This document shows positions 10,216 through 21,825 of a stretch of DNA of 64,000 nt, piece by piece. The position numbers and the translations under genes were made by a program. The stretch is from Closterium sp. NIES-65 (taxonomy: Eukaryota > Streptophyta > Zygnematophyceae > Desmidiales > Closteriaceae). The notes under the pieces are model-generated. The model ran no database searches, was not told where the DNA came from, and saw only the letters and a list, made by a program, of their open reading frames with translations. The DNA lies in the NCBI GenBank assembly GCA_948144175.1, contig CANXME010000875.1:897501-961500 (forward strand), in the 5' to 3' direction. The stretch's first letter is position 1; each line of letters begins with the position of its first letter.

Positions 10216-10788
10216 GGGGTGAGTGTGGGGGTGATAGTTGTGGGGGTGTCGGTTGTGCGTGCCGTCCCCTCCTCCTCCTCCTCCTTCGTCTCCCACTGCT
10301 GCAGCTCTCGCTGAGGGGGGTGGTTGTGTGGGAGTCTGGGGTTTAGGGTTTAAGGGGGTGCTGCGGGTGCAGGGCTAGGGTTTGAGCAGGGGGTGTGGGA
10401 GAGGGGCGTTGGGCAGCTGGGGGAGGTTGAGTGGAGGCAGCAGTCTTGTCGTCAGCAGCAGCAGCAGTCCGGAGGCTACAATCTCCGGTAGTCGCGAGTC
10501 GCCCGTGGGTCCGTTGCTCGTCTGCCGCTACTTTTAGCCGCGGGGCCAGTTACTCCAGTAGTCCGAAGCCCTGTTCTGGTAGCCACTGAGCCAGCAGCTC
10601 GCCTGTGTGTCTGCAGCGTCAGCAGTCGCCTCCCATCTTCTCATCCCCACAATCTCTCCTCCTCCTCACCTGTCCTCTGTGATTAGCTCTAGCCTTACTT
10701 ACCTATTGTGAACTCTTGCTCTATGCTTGCTCACTGTGCTGATTACACCCCACTTTGGCTATGGGGGTGTGTTAGAATATATTTGCTG

Positions 10789-13206
10789 ATTACACCTGCT
10801 GCGTGAGTCGCGCTAACGTCCGCTACCCTCACCCCATTCTGTGGTTGTTCATGTTCACGAGGTTGCCTCCTAGGCTCGCAAAGTACATCCCTGTGGTGCC
10901 CTATATTGCATGCACTACACATCGCCACATTCACTTGAGCCTCTGCTTGCGTCGCTGTTTGCACACTCATGTGCCCTTCCGGAGTGTGAAGTGCCTCCCA
11001 TGCGTCTCTCAATTGTTTGCGCAAATCACAAGTCTTTCTATTGTGCCCTTTCCCGCCACACTTCCCACATCTACGCAATTTCCTGCTATCAATCTCACCA
11101 TGGGACCTCAACCGAGTGTTGCGTGGCCTCCCCGACTTCTTTGGGTATATTGGTGCCTCTGTTGTCGTATTTGGAACGACCTCAGTGCAGTCAAGAGAGC
11201 CAATCTGCATGTTGTAGAGCTCCTTCAATGCGTCCGAAGTTTAACACCTGTGGATCATGGCTTGAACCACATGTTGGACGTCCGCAAACTCGTTGCCACG
11301 TGCCGGCCTGATGTTGTGGACCAGTACCGCAAACATGTGCATACATGGCAGCCTGCACTCTCTGCAATTATATGGGGAAATCAAATGGGTGTCAAACGGA
11401 TGTCAAGTTCCATCAAAGGACAAACATCAGGAGAAAGCCCGAAGGAAGATAAAGGTTATGCATGTACTGACAATCCTAACACCAGGTGCAGAATGTTTCC
11501 CACAGGTATTTCAAGGATTAGCCTAAACACAAAACTCACCTCGAATAATTACACGTGCACTACGCCATCTCTAGCTTCGCAGCCTCCAACACCACCACAC
11601 GCTCCTCCTTGGCTCCAGTGTCACGGCTCAGATGGTATGAACTTCTGCCAGTCTTCTCCACTTTGTACTGAGTTCCCATTTGACAATTAGCACGAATGAT
11701 ACCTGCTGTTTTGGGGGGGAGATCAGCTACCCCGGGATTCCCATACAGCTCACGACCCTCTTGCATTGGATTTGGTTGCTGTGTGATGAATGCAAGCAAA
11801 ACTTGTGCTGGATTGTCCCTCCTCCACTTGTGCATAGATGCATGATGCGACTCCACCGGGTTTGAAGTATAGCACCCATAACGTGATGCATTAAACAGAA
11901 AGGTAGCCCAATGTGTGGCTAATCCATCCCTCTCCAAGTATTGCTTCCCCCCTGGGCACTCTTCCTCAATTTTGTCCATGTAGCCCCGCAGCACATCTCT
12001 GGTCAATGCTGCAGCCGTGAGCTCGATGTTGCCATCACAGTCAGAATCAAACTTTGAATTATAATTCCTCACCAAATGTGTGATACAAAATGCCTCGCGC
12101 GCCCCTGGCAGCACTCTGGCAGCGCCGCTTTCCATGCTTTCCCACGATCATGCATCAATGTAAACCTCGGAGTGTTGATCTCAGGGGCAGCTACCTTCAG
12201 CTAGCTCAGAAAATACTCACACGAATCCGCACTCTCACCTTCTACCCACGTACTCCCTAACCTCACCAGCTTATGCTCGCAGTCAATCATGCATGCATTC
12301 AAAGTATGGCCTCGCCATTCACCTTTGTTGTAACATCCATCTACAAATACGATCGGAAAGCAATTTTTAACTATCTCATGGACTCCAGGGTAAATCACTG
12401 CAGCACGATGGAACCTATTCTCATTCAGCATCAGTGACACAACGCTTGATGGGTTATGTCACTTGAAAACATCTAGGATGCTACCAATGCTTGAAACCTG
12501 ACTCTCCACCTAGAGGATCCTCTCGAGTGACATCATCTATTGACCGGCCACACGTAGCATTGCAGCAGTCGACGCCTAACTTTTCCCGCACCATATGTCG
12601 TAGTCCACTAGGAGTAATGGTTGTATGAGGATGTACTTCATACACCACTTGATTAACCTGTCCCCTCTTAATACGACCAGGGCGTGGCACACACGTGTGT
12701 GCATGCTGCAGCGTCATAGATCTCACACTAAAGCTGCAATTAAGGCCCGATAGCTACAATCCAAAACGGACAAAACCCCTCTGGTGCTTTGGCCTCATTC
12801 TTGGGCCAGTCTTTTCCTTTCATAGAAAGGCAACGCGCGTCAAGGCGTTCTGGCCTTTTGTCCTTATACCACGGCTGGAAGTTGAACTTATCGCCATATT
12901 TCTCTATCTCGACTCTAGAAGCGCTTACGGATGAATATATTTTCCCTTGGTAAATGTGGATCTCCTCCGTCTGTTGTCCAAGAAATGCCCTGTTTAAAGA
13001 ACACATAATCGCAGAGGTAATGGAATCGTATGTAAGTAGTTTGATGCAACCCAAACAAGGAACGTGTTGCAATACAGGACATATCCCATACATTGCATCA
13101 GTGAGATCACCTTGAAAGGGAACTTCTGAACATTGTGCACACATGGTCTCTGTCTACACAATAGTTTGCGAATGATGAAGGTCTGGAAAAAGAAGATTAG
13201 AGACAC
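10789..13206 (-). pseudogene. Mutator-like (MULE) transposase remnant
   Basis: Minus-strand fragments in several frames follow MULE transposase order. They are an N-terminal zinc-binding-like part (12740-13144, PWYKDKRPERLDARC; continuing at 12726 after a frame change), the first catalytic Asp in FVDGCYNKGEW (about 12345), the second in MHDRGKAWKAAL (about 12150), the catalytic Glu region YTSNPVESHH (about 11840), a SWIM-type CRECRLPCMH (about 11360), and a terminal zinc knuckle CGKCGGKGHNRKTC (about 11060). Stops and frame changes separate the pieces; some gaps may be introns. The nominal C-terminus (10743-10788) is read from the neighbouring broken LTR. No terminal inverted repeats were identified. 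Confidence 0.85.
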
Positions 13207-14024
13207 GTGAAAGATATATAAGAAAAGGGTGGATTATATTCAAAAGCAGCGCTTAAATAATGTGGATGAAACACATGTGCGAGGTGACTGAAGCTTAGCG
13301 TTCTGTAAAGACCAATGCAAGGAGTCCGTAACAGGCGCGAGTAATCATGCGGAAGGAAAGTCCTAGGGGACAATCAGATTATGCAAGTCGCCTACGATGA
13401 TATGATAAGCGGATCAGAATTATGCCAACATACTATCGACCGCAAGGATCGGAGAAGATAAATGAAGGGTGCACATATCAAAAGATCCAGAACGCATATC
13501 CTGGATTGCTAGCCAATAAAACATTATCCGTCAGAAGGTGATGCTCCTACGGCTGGATATGGTATAGCCAAATATTCAGGAAAAACACATGGCGCCTATG
13601 CTGATTTAAGATTGCTAGCGGGAACCTACGAGGTAACTTATCACGGAGTTTTACATTGTGACTTGTCGCAAACCCTAATTTCCGAAGGAGCCAACATAAA
13701 TTGAGACGAAGGGACTCAAAAGACCTGACGGAATGCTACTCCGTTTCCGTCTGCCTTGCTGGCCTGTGTTCCAAATTTTGGGCGCGAAATAGTAGCCTTG
13801 CAGATTTCGAAACAGTGTGGCAGCCGAGCCACCCAGATACAGTTGCGCACAGTTGATCAGTTGTCTAGTACAGTAGTTGGCATGGAAACTGGTGACACGT
13901 GGGTGAATGTGGGGAAGAGTACATCTTGGCATTTGATTGTCATACCATATTTCGCCAATAGATACCTCAGAACGTTTCACTCATAGCTGAAATCAGTTTC
14001 TGATTCATGGCTTGAGAGCACACC
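13207..14024. other. Spacer, no gene recognised
   Basis: Lower GC than the flanks. Only short ORFs occur on both strands and none has a recognisable motif. It may hold upstream exons or the promoter of the receptor-like kinase, but I see no TATA box or start that I can defend. Confidence 0.5.
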
Positions 14025-14767
14025 ATGTGCACATGCAGGGACATATCTGGGACGGCAATCACATGCCCTCCTGACTACAGCAACTGCATGGTCCCACAGA
14101 ACGCTTCTAGTGACTTCTGTAGGCAGTGTGGCTCTTTCTGCTCCACGTGTGACAAGCCACCACCAGGTGAACTGCTATCTCCTTATGCAGGTGGTTGCAT
14201 TCTCCTTTAACTTTGCTCAACATAGTGGTAAGAGTACAGGCACCGCATTGCCACCCACATAACAAGTGTGCCAAAGATCAGCTACTCCTCATAATATGCA
14301 ATCCATACACAGCTCATCTACTCAGTGTTGTGCTTCTGTTGTACATGTCCACTCATGCTTATGAAAGAAAATCTGTTTCAGTCTTTCAATCTCTTTCTTC
14401 ACGTCCCCTCTCCCGACAGCCGTACCTTATGCCACAGCCCCTTACAGCAACTCCATCAGCATCCCCATATCTGAATTCCTTCTCCCATTTTTATCTCCGC
14501 CTTATTTATCTGATTTTGTGCCCTCCCCACCTCCAGTGCCAACTCCCTCTTCAAGTGCACCCAAAGCTGCTCCCTCCCAGTCAGGAGGCGGTTTATCCAC
14601 CGGAAAAATTGCCGGCATTGCTGTTGCTGGCGTTGTGTCTGTCCTCGTGCTGCTGTTGCTGACCTGGCTGCTATGGAGGCGATGCTGCAACAAAGGGGCA
14701 GCAGAAGGAGGCGATACCAGCACTGATGTGAATGGCAAGAAATCAGCAGATAATGATTCGTTTCAAT
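14025..14767 (+). CDS. RLK ectodomain and transmembrane exons
   Basis: The first exon (at least 14025-14166) encodes a Cys-rich stretch (MCTCRDISG, CRQCGSFCSTC) and ends CCACCACCAG before GTGAAC. The next exon starts after CCACCTCCAG at 14537, and the join keeps phase (Pro-Pro-Pro-Val-Pro-Thr-Pro). It gives a Ser/Pro stalk, a small-residue Gly stretch (LSTGKIAGIAVAGVV), a Leu-rich membrane helix (SVLVLLLLTWLLW) and a basic stop-transfer RRCC. The exon ends at 14767 before GTAAGA. This is the layout of a single-pass plant receptor kinase. The ectodomain family was not identified. Confidence 0.7.
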
Positions 14768-14961
14768 GTAAGATATTTCTAAAGATGCTTGGACTAGATG
14801 AAGCAATCACAAGGCAAACGCCAGGCAATCAAAATAAGTGGTGGGTATTACGAAAGCCAGAAGGTCACAAACAAATACAAGTGTATAAGCAACACCGATT
14901 TCTCACCACATACCAGCCCATCTCCTCGCAGATGCCAGGCCGTCCTTTTGGAAAGGCCTGA

Positions 14962-15086
14962 TGTCAAACTCATATCATATAGCTTGTCTAGGCTATAGTG
15001 GGGTAGACACTATGGGGTACAGTTTCCTAGGGTTTCCTACTTGTACCCAACCTTGTGCTAGTTCATTCATTCCTCATTTCTTCACA
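14962..15086 (+). repeat. 5' LTR of copia B (125 bp)
   Basis: Starts TGTCAAACTC and ends TTCTTCACA. It differs from the 3' LTR at only a few positions, so insertion is fairly recent. Confidence 0.93.
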
Positions 15087-15097
15087 TGGTATAGAGC
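15087..15097 (+). promoter_or_regulatory. Primer binding site of copia B
   Basis: TGGTATAGAGC directly follows the LTR, as in A, C and E. Confidence 0.8.
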
Positions 15098-15179
15098 AGG
15101 TTCCCTAGTGGGAACGCTTCCTTGGGCCCACCACTGAATTTTTTTTTTTCTGACCTGAGCGCCAGTTGCTCCTGCCCGA

Positions 15180-15620
15180 GGCACGCCTTGTGGGCCGCCC
15201 TTCTGTCGAGCTCTCTTAGAGGCCCCTCTCACGGCCCCTCGCACCACCCTTAGCGGCCCCGTCGCCGCCCCTAGCGGCCTCGTCGCCGCCCTTCCAGGCC
15301 CCTAGCGGCCCCGTCGCCGCCCCTACGTGGCCTCGTCGCCGCCCCTACGCGGCCCCGTCGCCGCCCCTAGTGGCCCCGTCGCCGCCCCTACGCGGCCCCG
15401 TAGCCGCCCCTAGCGGCCTCGTCGCCGCCCCTAGCGGCCCCGTCGCCGCCCCTAGCAGCCCTGTCGCCTCCTCCCCCTCTACGCGGCCTCGTCGCCGCCC
15501 CTACGCGGCCCCGTCGCCGCCCCTAGCGGCCCCGTCGCCGCTCCCCTCCGTACGCGGCCCAGTCGCCGCCCCTAGCGGCCCCGTCGCCGCCCCTACCCGG
15601 CCCCGTCGCCGCCCCTAACG
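15180..15620 (+). repeat. Leader tandem repeat of copia B
   Basis: About 20 units of CGGCCCCGTCGCCGCCCCTA with small variations, CpG-dense. Confidence 0.85.
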
Positions 15621-15883
15621 AGCATCCGAGCCGCTCAGCAGCCGAGCCACCGAGTCGCCCAGCAGACGAGCCGCACCTGGAGCAGCCGCTATTGCAGTAG
15701 CCACCCCTAAAACACCATCCCTGCAGCTGCCGCCGAGCTCTCAACCTAAAGTGGTAGCGGCCTCGCCGTTGCCGCCGTCGTACGCCTGCCCTTCTCGCCA
15801 CTGGAGAGCACTGCCCTGCCCGTACTGCAGTTACTGCTCCTCTTGCTGCTACTCCTCTTTCTACTGCTACTGCTGCTCCTGGC

Positions 15884-16597
15884 GTGGCCAGATGCAGCTC
15901 CAGCATCGCCCGCATGAGTCCCTCACCCCCCAACAGCTTCGTGAGTGGTACGCTAGTTGGAGTTGTCGGCGTGGCCGTACTAGGAGTCGTCCTGGAGTGA
16001 GTAGTTCCACAGCTGCTTCTAGTGGCCAGGTGCAGCTGCAGCGTCACCCGCGTGAGTCCCTCACCCCCCAATAGTTTCGTGAATGGTACGCTCAGGGTAG
16101 AGGGTCGCTGACTAGTGCTCGCTGCCCGTACGTTATTTGCTCGGGTGTCCGGACTGGTCAGCCTTGCGGGACGTGTGGTCACACAGTCCCGCTGCTTCGC
16201 CCGTCTGAGCGACACTTGGCGTACGGAGTTTGGCGACGCGGCTGAGCTCCATGACTGGGTGGAACTGGTTAGGCTGCGGGTAGATATCTATCCTCTTGAC
16301 TATGATGCTATCCTCACTGCCATGTATGCATTGCCTACTAGTGATGAGAGTGACTGTTACCTGTGTGTTCCGCCTGACCCGGGCATTGAGGCTGCTGCTC
16401 TAGGTGCTGGTGAGGCTGCTGCTCTAGGTGCTTGTGCGTCTGCTGCCCCAGGTGCTGGTGAGTCTGCTCTCTCAGGTACTACGTCGGCTCAGGCCTTACA
16501 CACCTTCACCCTTGACTCGGGTGCGTCCCGCTCCTTCTTTCGAGACCGCACCACTCTTACGCCGCTTAGTCAGCCAGTTGCAGTCTCTCCTTGCTAG
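15884..16597 (+). pseudogene. Copia B late-Gag and protease remnant
   Basis: The motif ESLTPQQLREWYA occurs at about 15913-15955 and again at about 16048-16090, a tandem duplication of roughly 133 bp. The following ORF (from 16115) carries the conserved Gag C-terminal stretch, Ala/Gly repeats and the protease core LDSGASRSFFRDRTTLTPL. A small deletion after the protease (Val-Ser-Pro then stop) removes residues present in the sister copies. The Gag N-terminus and poly-Gly tract are absent. Confidence 0.75.
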
Positions 16598-16849
16598 CTT
16601 CTCCACTGTCTTACCGTGCCCGGCAGCCCCCTCTAGCACCCTGTTCGGTCTCTACCTCCCCTCATTCTCTACAAACTTGATGAGTGGAGCTGACCTACAG
16701 GATAGGGGGGCTGACTAGTTCACTCCTGCGATCAGCGGGTGACCCAGGCACGTGTGCTCGGACAGGCCGACACTTCCGTTCACCCGTCGGCTGGCGTCGA
16801 GCCTGTACACACTTACTATTGAGTCTCCTCTGGCTGCTGAGTCTCGCCA

Positions 16850-19800
16850 GGTAGTTGCGTCGAGTCAGGAGTTTGGTGCAGCGTCCACGTCTGGTCCTGA
16901 GTCTGCTCCCTGCTCGTGTCATCTTCTGCCCTACCAGACTCTCCTCTAGCACCACCGCCTTGGTCACCCCTACCTGCCTTGTCTCCGAGGCATGGCCTCC
17001 CATGTCCTTGTCTCTGGTCTCCCTCGGTCTCTCCCTCCCCTTCCTCCGGGGCCTGGCCCTACCTGGGTCCCCTGCGTCAAGGGGCGACAGCGCGCCGCCC
17101 CTCACTCCTCCGAGTTTCCTCCGACAGAGGCTCCGTTGCAGACTCTTCACATGGACGTGTGGGGCCCCGCCCGCGTTCGTGGCCAGGGGCACGAGCGTTA
17201 CTTCCTGTTGGTGGTTGACGACTTCTCGCGTTACACCAGAGTCTTGCCCTTGCGCAGCAAGGGTGACGTCACTGAGGTGTTGATCGACTAGATCTGCGCA
17301 GCTCGTCTCCAACTCAGAGAGAGTTTCGGCTCGGACTTTCCTATTCTGCGTCTGCGCTCTGACATAGGCGGGGAGTTTTCCTCTGCCCGTCTGGGAGCCT
17401 TCTGTCACGCACAGGGCATCTGCGAGACCTTCACGCTTCCGGCCTCTCCACAGCAAAATGGGATTGCTGAGCGCCGCATTGGCATGGTCATGGACGTCGC
17501 TCGTACGTCCATGATCCATGCGGCTGCCCCCCATTTTTTGTGGCCGTTTGCGGTTCAGTACGCAGCGCATTAGCTCAACCTTCAGCCCTGGGTCTCCTTG
17601 CCAGAGACCTCCCCCACCCTTCGGTGGACGGGGAAGGTTGGGGATGCGTCAGCGTTTCAGGTCTAGGGATCTCAAGCGTTTGTTCGTGACTTGTCTGCGG
17701 ACAAGCTGTCCCCGCGTGCTGTTCCTTGCATCTTCCTTGGCTTCCCCCCTGACGTGCTTGGGTGGCAGTTTTACCACCTCACCTCGCGCCGTGTTCTGTC
17801 CTCCCAAGACGTCATCTTTGACAAGTCGGTGCCTTACTACCATCTCTTCCCCTACCGCACTGCGCCTCTCCCCCCGCCGCCGCTCTTCCGTGCGCAAGGT
17901 CCTCCCCCGGTAGACCCCCTCCCCCCTCAGGGTCCTGCCCCGTCAGGTGTGTCCCAGGTAGACGCAGTCGAGCCTGTTGAGGTAGCTGTTGACTCTGGTG
18001 CTGCTAGGGGTGCTGAGCCTGCGGGTGCCGGGCTAGCAGGTGCTGAGCCTGAGGGTGCGGAGCCTGGGGGTGTTGAGTCCGGGGGTGCTGAGCCTAGGGG
18101 TGCTGAGTGTGGGGGTGCTGAGCCTGGGGGTGTGGAGCCTGGGGGTGCTGAGCCTAGGGATGCTGAGCCTGGGGGTGCGGAGCCTGGGGGTGCTGGGTCT
18201 GCTCGCGTGGCCTTTCGCGGTGCTTCGTCGAGGCGGGAGCCACTCTCTCCGCAGGAGCTGCGCGAGTGGTTTGCCCGGTGCTGGAGCCGTGGTACTGGAG
18301 CTGGAGGTATTACTCTTGCTGCTGGTCCGGGAGATGCTCGTACTGGCGGTACTGGAGCTGCTGGAGTTGGAGGTGTTGCTGGGGCTGCTAGAGTTAGTCC
18401 TGCAGGAGGTACTGCTGGAGCTGCTGGCGGTACTGGAGCTGCCGGTCCTGCTGGAGTTGGTATTGCTGGAGCTGCTGGAGCTGGAGCTGCTGGGGGTGTT
18501 GGCACTGGTGGTTCTGCTGGCGCTGGTGCGTCTGAGGGTGCTGGAGTTGGCACTGTTGGAGCTGAAGGTGCTGCTGTCGCTGGTGCTGCCGCTGGGGGTA
18601 CTGGTGCTATCCCTGCTGCATCTGCAAGCGCCGCGCGGCCAAGGCCGTACTTCGTTCCGCTCCTAGAACAGGTTCTTGGTCTCTCGCCCTCTTCTGGTCC
18701 TCCTCCTTCCTTAGAGTGTCCACAGCCTGTTTAGTTGCGGTCACAGTTAAAACCCGCCTCCCCTCTACATGCTCCTTCTCCCTACACTGGTCTTGCTGGA
18801 GGTCTTGCTGAGCGTCGTGAGCCTGCGTCGCCTGTTCGTGCAGCTCGCACTAGTCGTCGTGTTCCGCGTTCGCGTACTTCTACGGTCCGAGGCACACACC
18901 AGATGGCACTGCGTCCTTCCACTGCTCCTATGCGTGTCCCATTATCGACTCCTCTAGAGTCCCCACTTCCTATTCTTGGTGGCCTGGAGTCTGACTCTCT
19001 TCGTGCTGCCAGTCCTACTGTCACGCGTCTCCTGGCAACTGTTGTCACTCACCCTTCCTTTGAGTCCACTGCTGCGTCGGCCCTAGTTGCTGAGCTTGTC
19101 GACTTTGCTGCTCACTGTCGTCTAGACTACGCTGCCAGTCTTGTTGTTGAGTCTGAGTCTATCTGTCCTCCGTCCATCGGGGGTGAGTGTGCTCTTAGCA
19201 CGGACGTCCTTGAGGACAGGCAGGAGGAGTTCTAGTGCTTTGCTGCTGCTTTGCCTCATCTCGTGTCCACGCTGATTGCCCTTAAGGGAGACCCGGATGG
19301 ACCAGACATCCCGACTCCTCGATCGTACGCTGAGGCGATCGAGGGTCCTTACTCCTCTCAGTGGCTGTCAGCCATGGACGCAGAAATGGCTTCCTGGAAG
19401 TCCACAGGCACCTACGTCGACGAGGTTCTCCCACCTGGGGCGAACATCGTCAGTGGCATGTGGATTTTCAGGGTGAAGCGGCCGCCGGGTTCTCCACCTA
19501 TCTTCAAGGCGCGTTACGTGGCTCGAGGCTTCGGTCAGCGGCAGGGAGTTGACTACTTTCAGACCTTCTCTCCCACCCCGAAGATGACCACTCATCGGGT
19601 GCTACTGCACATAGCCGTTCAGCGCGACTACGAGCTTCACTCTCTTGACTTCAGCACAGCTTTCCTGCACGGCATCTTGCACAAGGAGATCTGGCTACGC
19701 CGCCCACCTGGCTTCACTGAGTCGTTTCCCTCTGGTACCCAGTGGAGCCTCTGTCGGCTAGTCTACGATCTCCGCCATGTGCCTCGTGAGTGGCACGACA

Positions 19801-20888
19801 CATTGAGGACTACACTTGCGGCTCTTGGGTTTGCTCCTTCTACAGCCGACCCGTCGCTGTTTCTACGCACCGACACCTCTTTGCCGCCGTTCTACATCCT
19901 CGTGTACGTCGACGACTTGGTCTTTGCCACTGCTGACACTGCTTGACTCGCCCACGTGAAGTCTAAGCTGCGGATTAGACACACGTGCACAGACCTGGGT
20001 GAACTGCGCAGCTACCTTGGCTTGCAGATCACCAGGGACAGAGCACAGCGCACCATTACCCTGACTCAGTCACACATGGTGCAGCAGGTCCTTCAGAGCT
20101 TCGACTTCACGTACTCCTCGCCTCAGGCCACTCCTCTGTCTACTCGCCACTCGCTCTCAGCTCTGCCTTTGGATGAGTCCGTAGAGCCGAGTGGCCCGTA
20201 CCCAGAGCTTGTTGGCTACCTCATGTACCTGATGACCTGCACTCGACCTGACCTTGCATACCCTCTTAGCATCTTGGCACGCTATGTTGCTCCTGGGAGA
20301 CACCGACCAGAGCACATGGCTGCAGCGAAGAGGGTGTTGCGCTACTTGTGCAGTACGTCGGGGATGGGGCTAGTGCTTGGAGGGCGACGTTGAGTGGTCC
20401 TTACAGGTCACGCAGACGCTTCTTGGGCGGACGACCAGGCTACGCAGCGGCCGTCACAGGGTTACACCTTCAGCCTTGGTTCCGGCTATGTTTCGTGGCG
20501 GTCTACCCGCTCGTCTTCTGTTCTCGGCTCCAACTGTGAGGCTGAGATCTACGCAGGGGCCATGGCTGCACAGGAGCTACGCTGGCTCACCTACCTCCTG
20601 ATTGGCCCAGGAGAGTCGCCTCGTTCTCCTCCAGTGCTGTACGTAGACAACAAGGCCATGCTGGCCTTGTGTCGGGAGCACAGATTGGAGCACAGAACGA
20701 AGCACATTGCTCTTCGCTACATCCTTGCTCGTGAGTTGCAGCAGCGTGGTCAGCTGCGCCTTGCTTACGTGGCCTCTGAGGCCAACACTGCTGATATCTT
20801 TACCAAGGCACTTCCGCCTTGTGATCATCGGCGCTTCTGTACGATGCTAGGTCTTGTGCCTACTTGGCCTCACTTGCTCACTTCTTGA
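16850..20888 (+). pseudogene. Copia B Pol: integrase, linker, RT, RNase H
   Basis: Integrase has MDVWGP (about 17150), a damaged RSDIGGEF, and PQQNGIAERR (about 17450). The GAEPGGA linker lies at about 18000-18190 and SPQELREWFAR at about 18250. RT retains LDFSTAFLHG and an intact YVDDLVF (about 19905). RNase H ends PTWPHLLTS at 20888. From 17691 to 20888 one frame is open except for stops at 18732 (TAG), 19233 (TAG), 19944 (TGA) and 20391 (TGA). Integrase has further stops. The copy is dead but recently so. Confidence 0.88.
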
Positions 20889-21085
20889 CCTTGCTTGTAC
20901 TGTGATCTTTCTATACCTGCACTTGCTTGTTTACCTTTATATATAATCTTGCATGTGAGCTGGCCTTTTGGCCTTGCTCTTGTGCTCGGATTGTGTGGTG
21001 ACGTTGTGATCCAACCTGAGCTTGCTTTGCTTTGCTTGACTGGTCTTGTGACCTCTTTTTCTCCCCCACTTTGCCTATGGGGATG

Positions 21086-21210
21086 TGTCAAACTCATATC
21101 ATATAGCTTGTCTAGGCTATAGTGACGTAGACACTATGGGGTACAGTTTCCTAGGGTTTCCTACTTGTACCCAACCTTGTGCTAGTCCATTCATTCCTCA
21201 TTTCTTCACA
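21086..21210 (+). repeat. 3' LTR of copia B (125 bp)
   Basis: Preceded by the G-rich CTATGGGGATG tract and nearly identical to the 5' LTR. Confidence 0.93.
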
Positions 21211-21825
21211 CCTGGCTCATGAGTTTTGGATTGGAGTCTCACAATTGCTGGTCCAAACCCTATGTTTGGGGTGCGGTGCATGATTCCATACCTATACGTG
21301 CCCCACAGAAGTGTCTGTGATGGCATTATCGTTCGCGTCCATATCTATGTAAAATCGGCATGAGGAGATGACAAAACCAAGTCGCTTCGGGTTTCCTTGA
21401 GTCAAATGCGAAGTGGTTCACACTCAATGTGAATCCGAGTCGAACTGATGAGTGAATGGGTGGTTTCCAAGTTCAGATTACCAGGTACGGATCGAGCTGG
21501 GCATGTTCGATTCTAGGGGAAAGATCAAGATTCAGGCTAGAGTTTTGGGCCGTGGTCCATTGCCATCACATCAAACAACCACACAGCTACGTTGACGATT
21601 TGGCAATGTACCATCGGCGAGCTTGTTCACCACAGATGTGACTGAATTCATCCTCTCGCTGACAATTCAACCAGCCTTATCTTTTACTTGCCAGGTGCTT
21701 GCTCGTCTGTCCTGGGCCGTTATCAAACCAGAGTAGGTGGCTGAGGATCCTAGGCCCTTCGTTTCGTTCAGAGTACCTACTCGATCTTCTCTTTCTCTTC
21801 CACCAACTCTCACATACCTTTGCAG

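Larger units (their letters stand above)
8872..10788 (+). mobile_element. Non-autonomous LTR retrotransposon with truncated 3' LTR
   Basis: A 5' LTR (8872-9081) is followed by TGGTATTAGAGC, a Met-tRNA primer site, then a repeat-filled interior with no polymerase or integrase. CTATGGGGGTG precedes a second copy of the LTR start at 10770. That copy matches the 5' LTR for only 19 bp and then breaks into MULE sequence. The primer-site region (CTCCTGGCCTGTGGGCCCAC) is nearly identical to that of element D at 25276-26268, so the two are one family. Confidence 0.85.
14962..21210 (+). mobile_element. Ty1/copia element B (both LTRs, degenerate) inside the RLK intron
   Basis: Two 125-bp LTRs flank the element. 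Flanking pentamers are cctga (14957-14961) and cctgg (21211-21215), a 4-of-5 match to a target duplication. A primer site (15087) and a G-rich tract (TATGGGGATG) before the 3' LTR are present. The N-terminal half of Gag is missing: the leader runs straight into the late Gag motif. Pol carries several stops. It lies in the same orientation as the host gene. Confidence 0.93.

Noticed and set aside
9081-10346. 421-codon Ala/Pro/Gly ORF
   Set aside because: Made of CAG/CCC repeats inside a non-autonomous LTR element, open on both strands; no sign of selection for protein.
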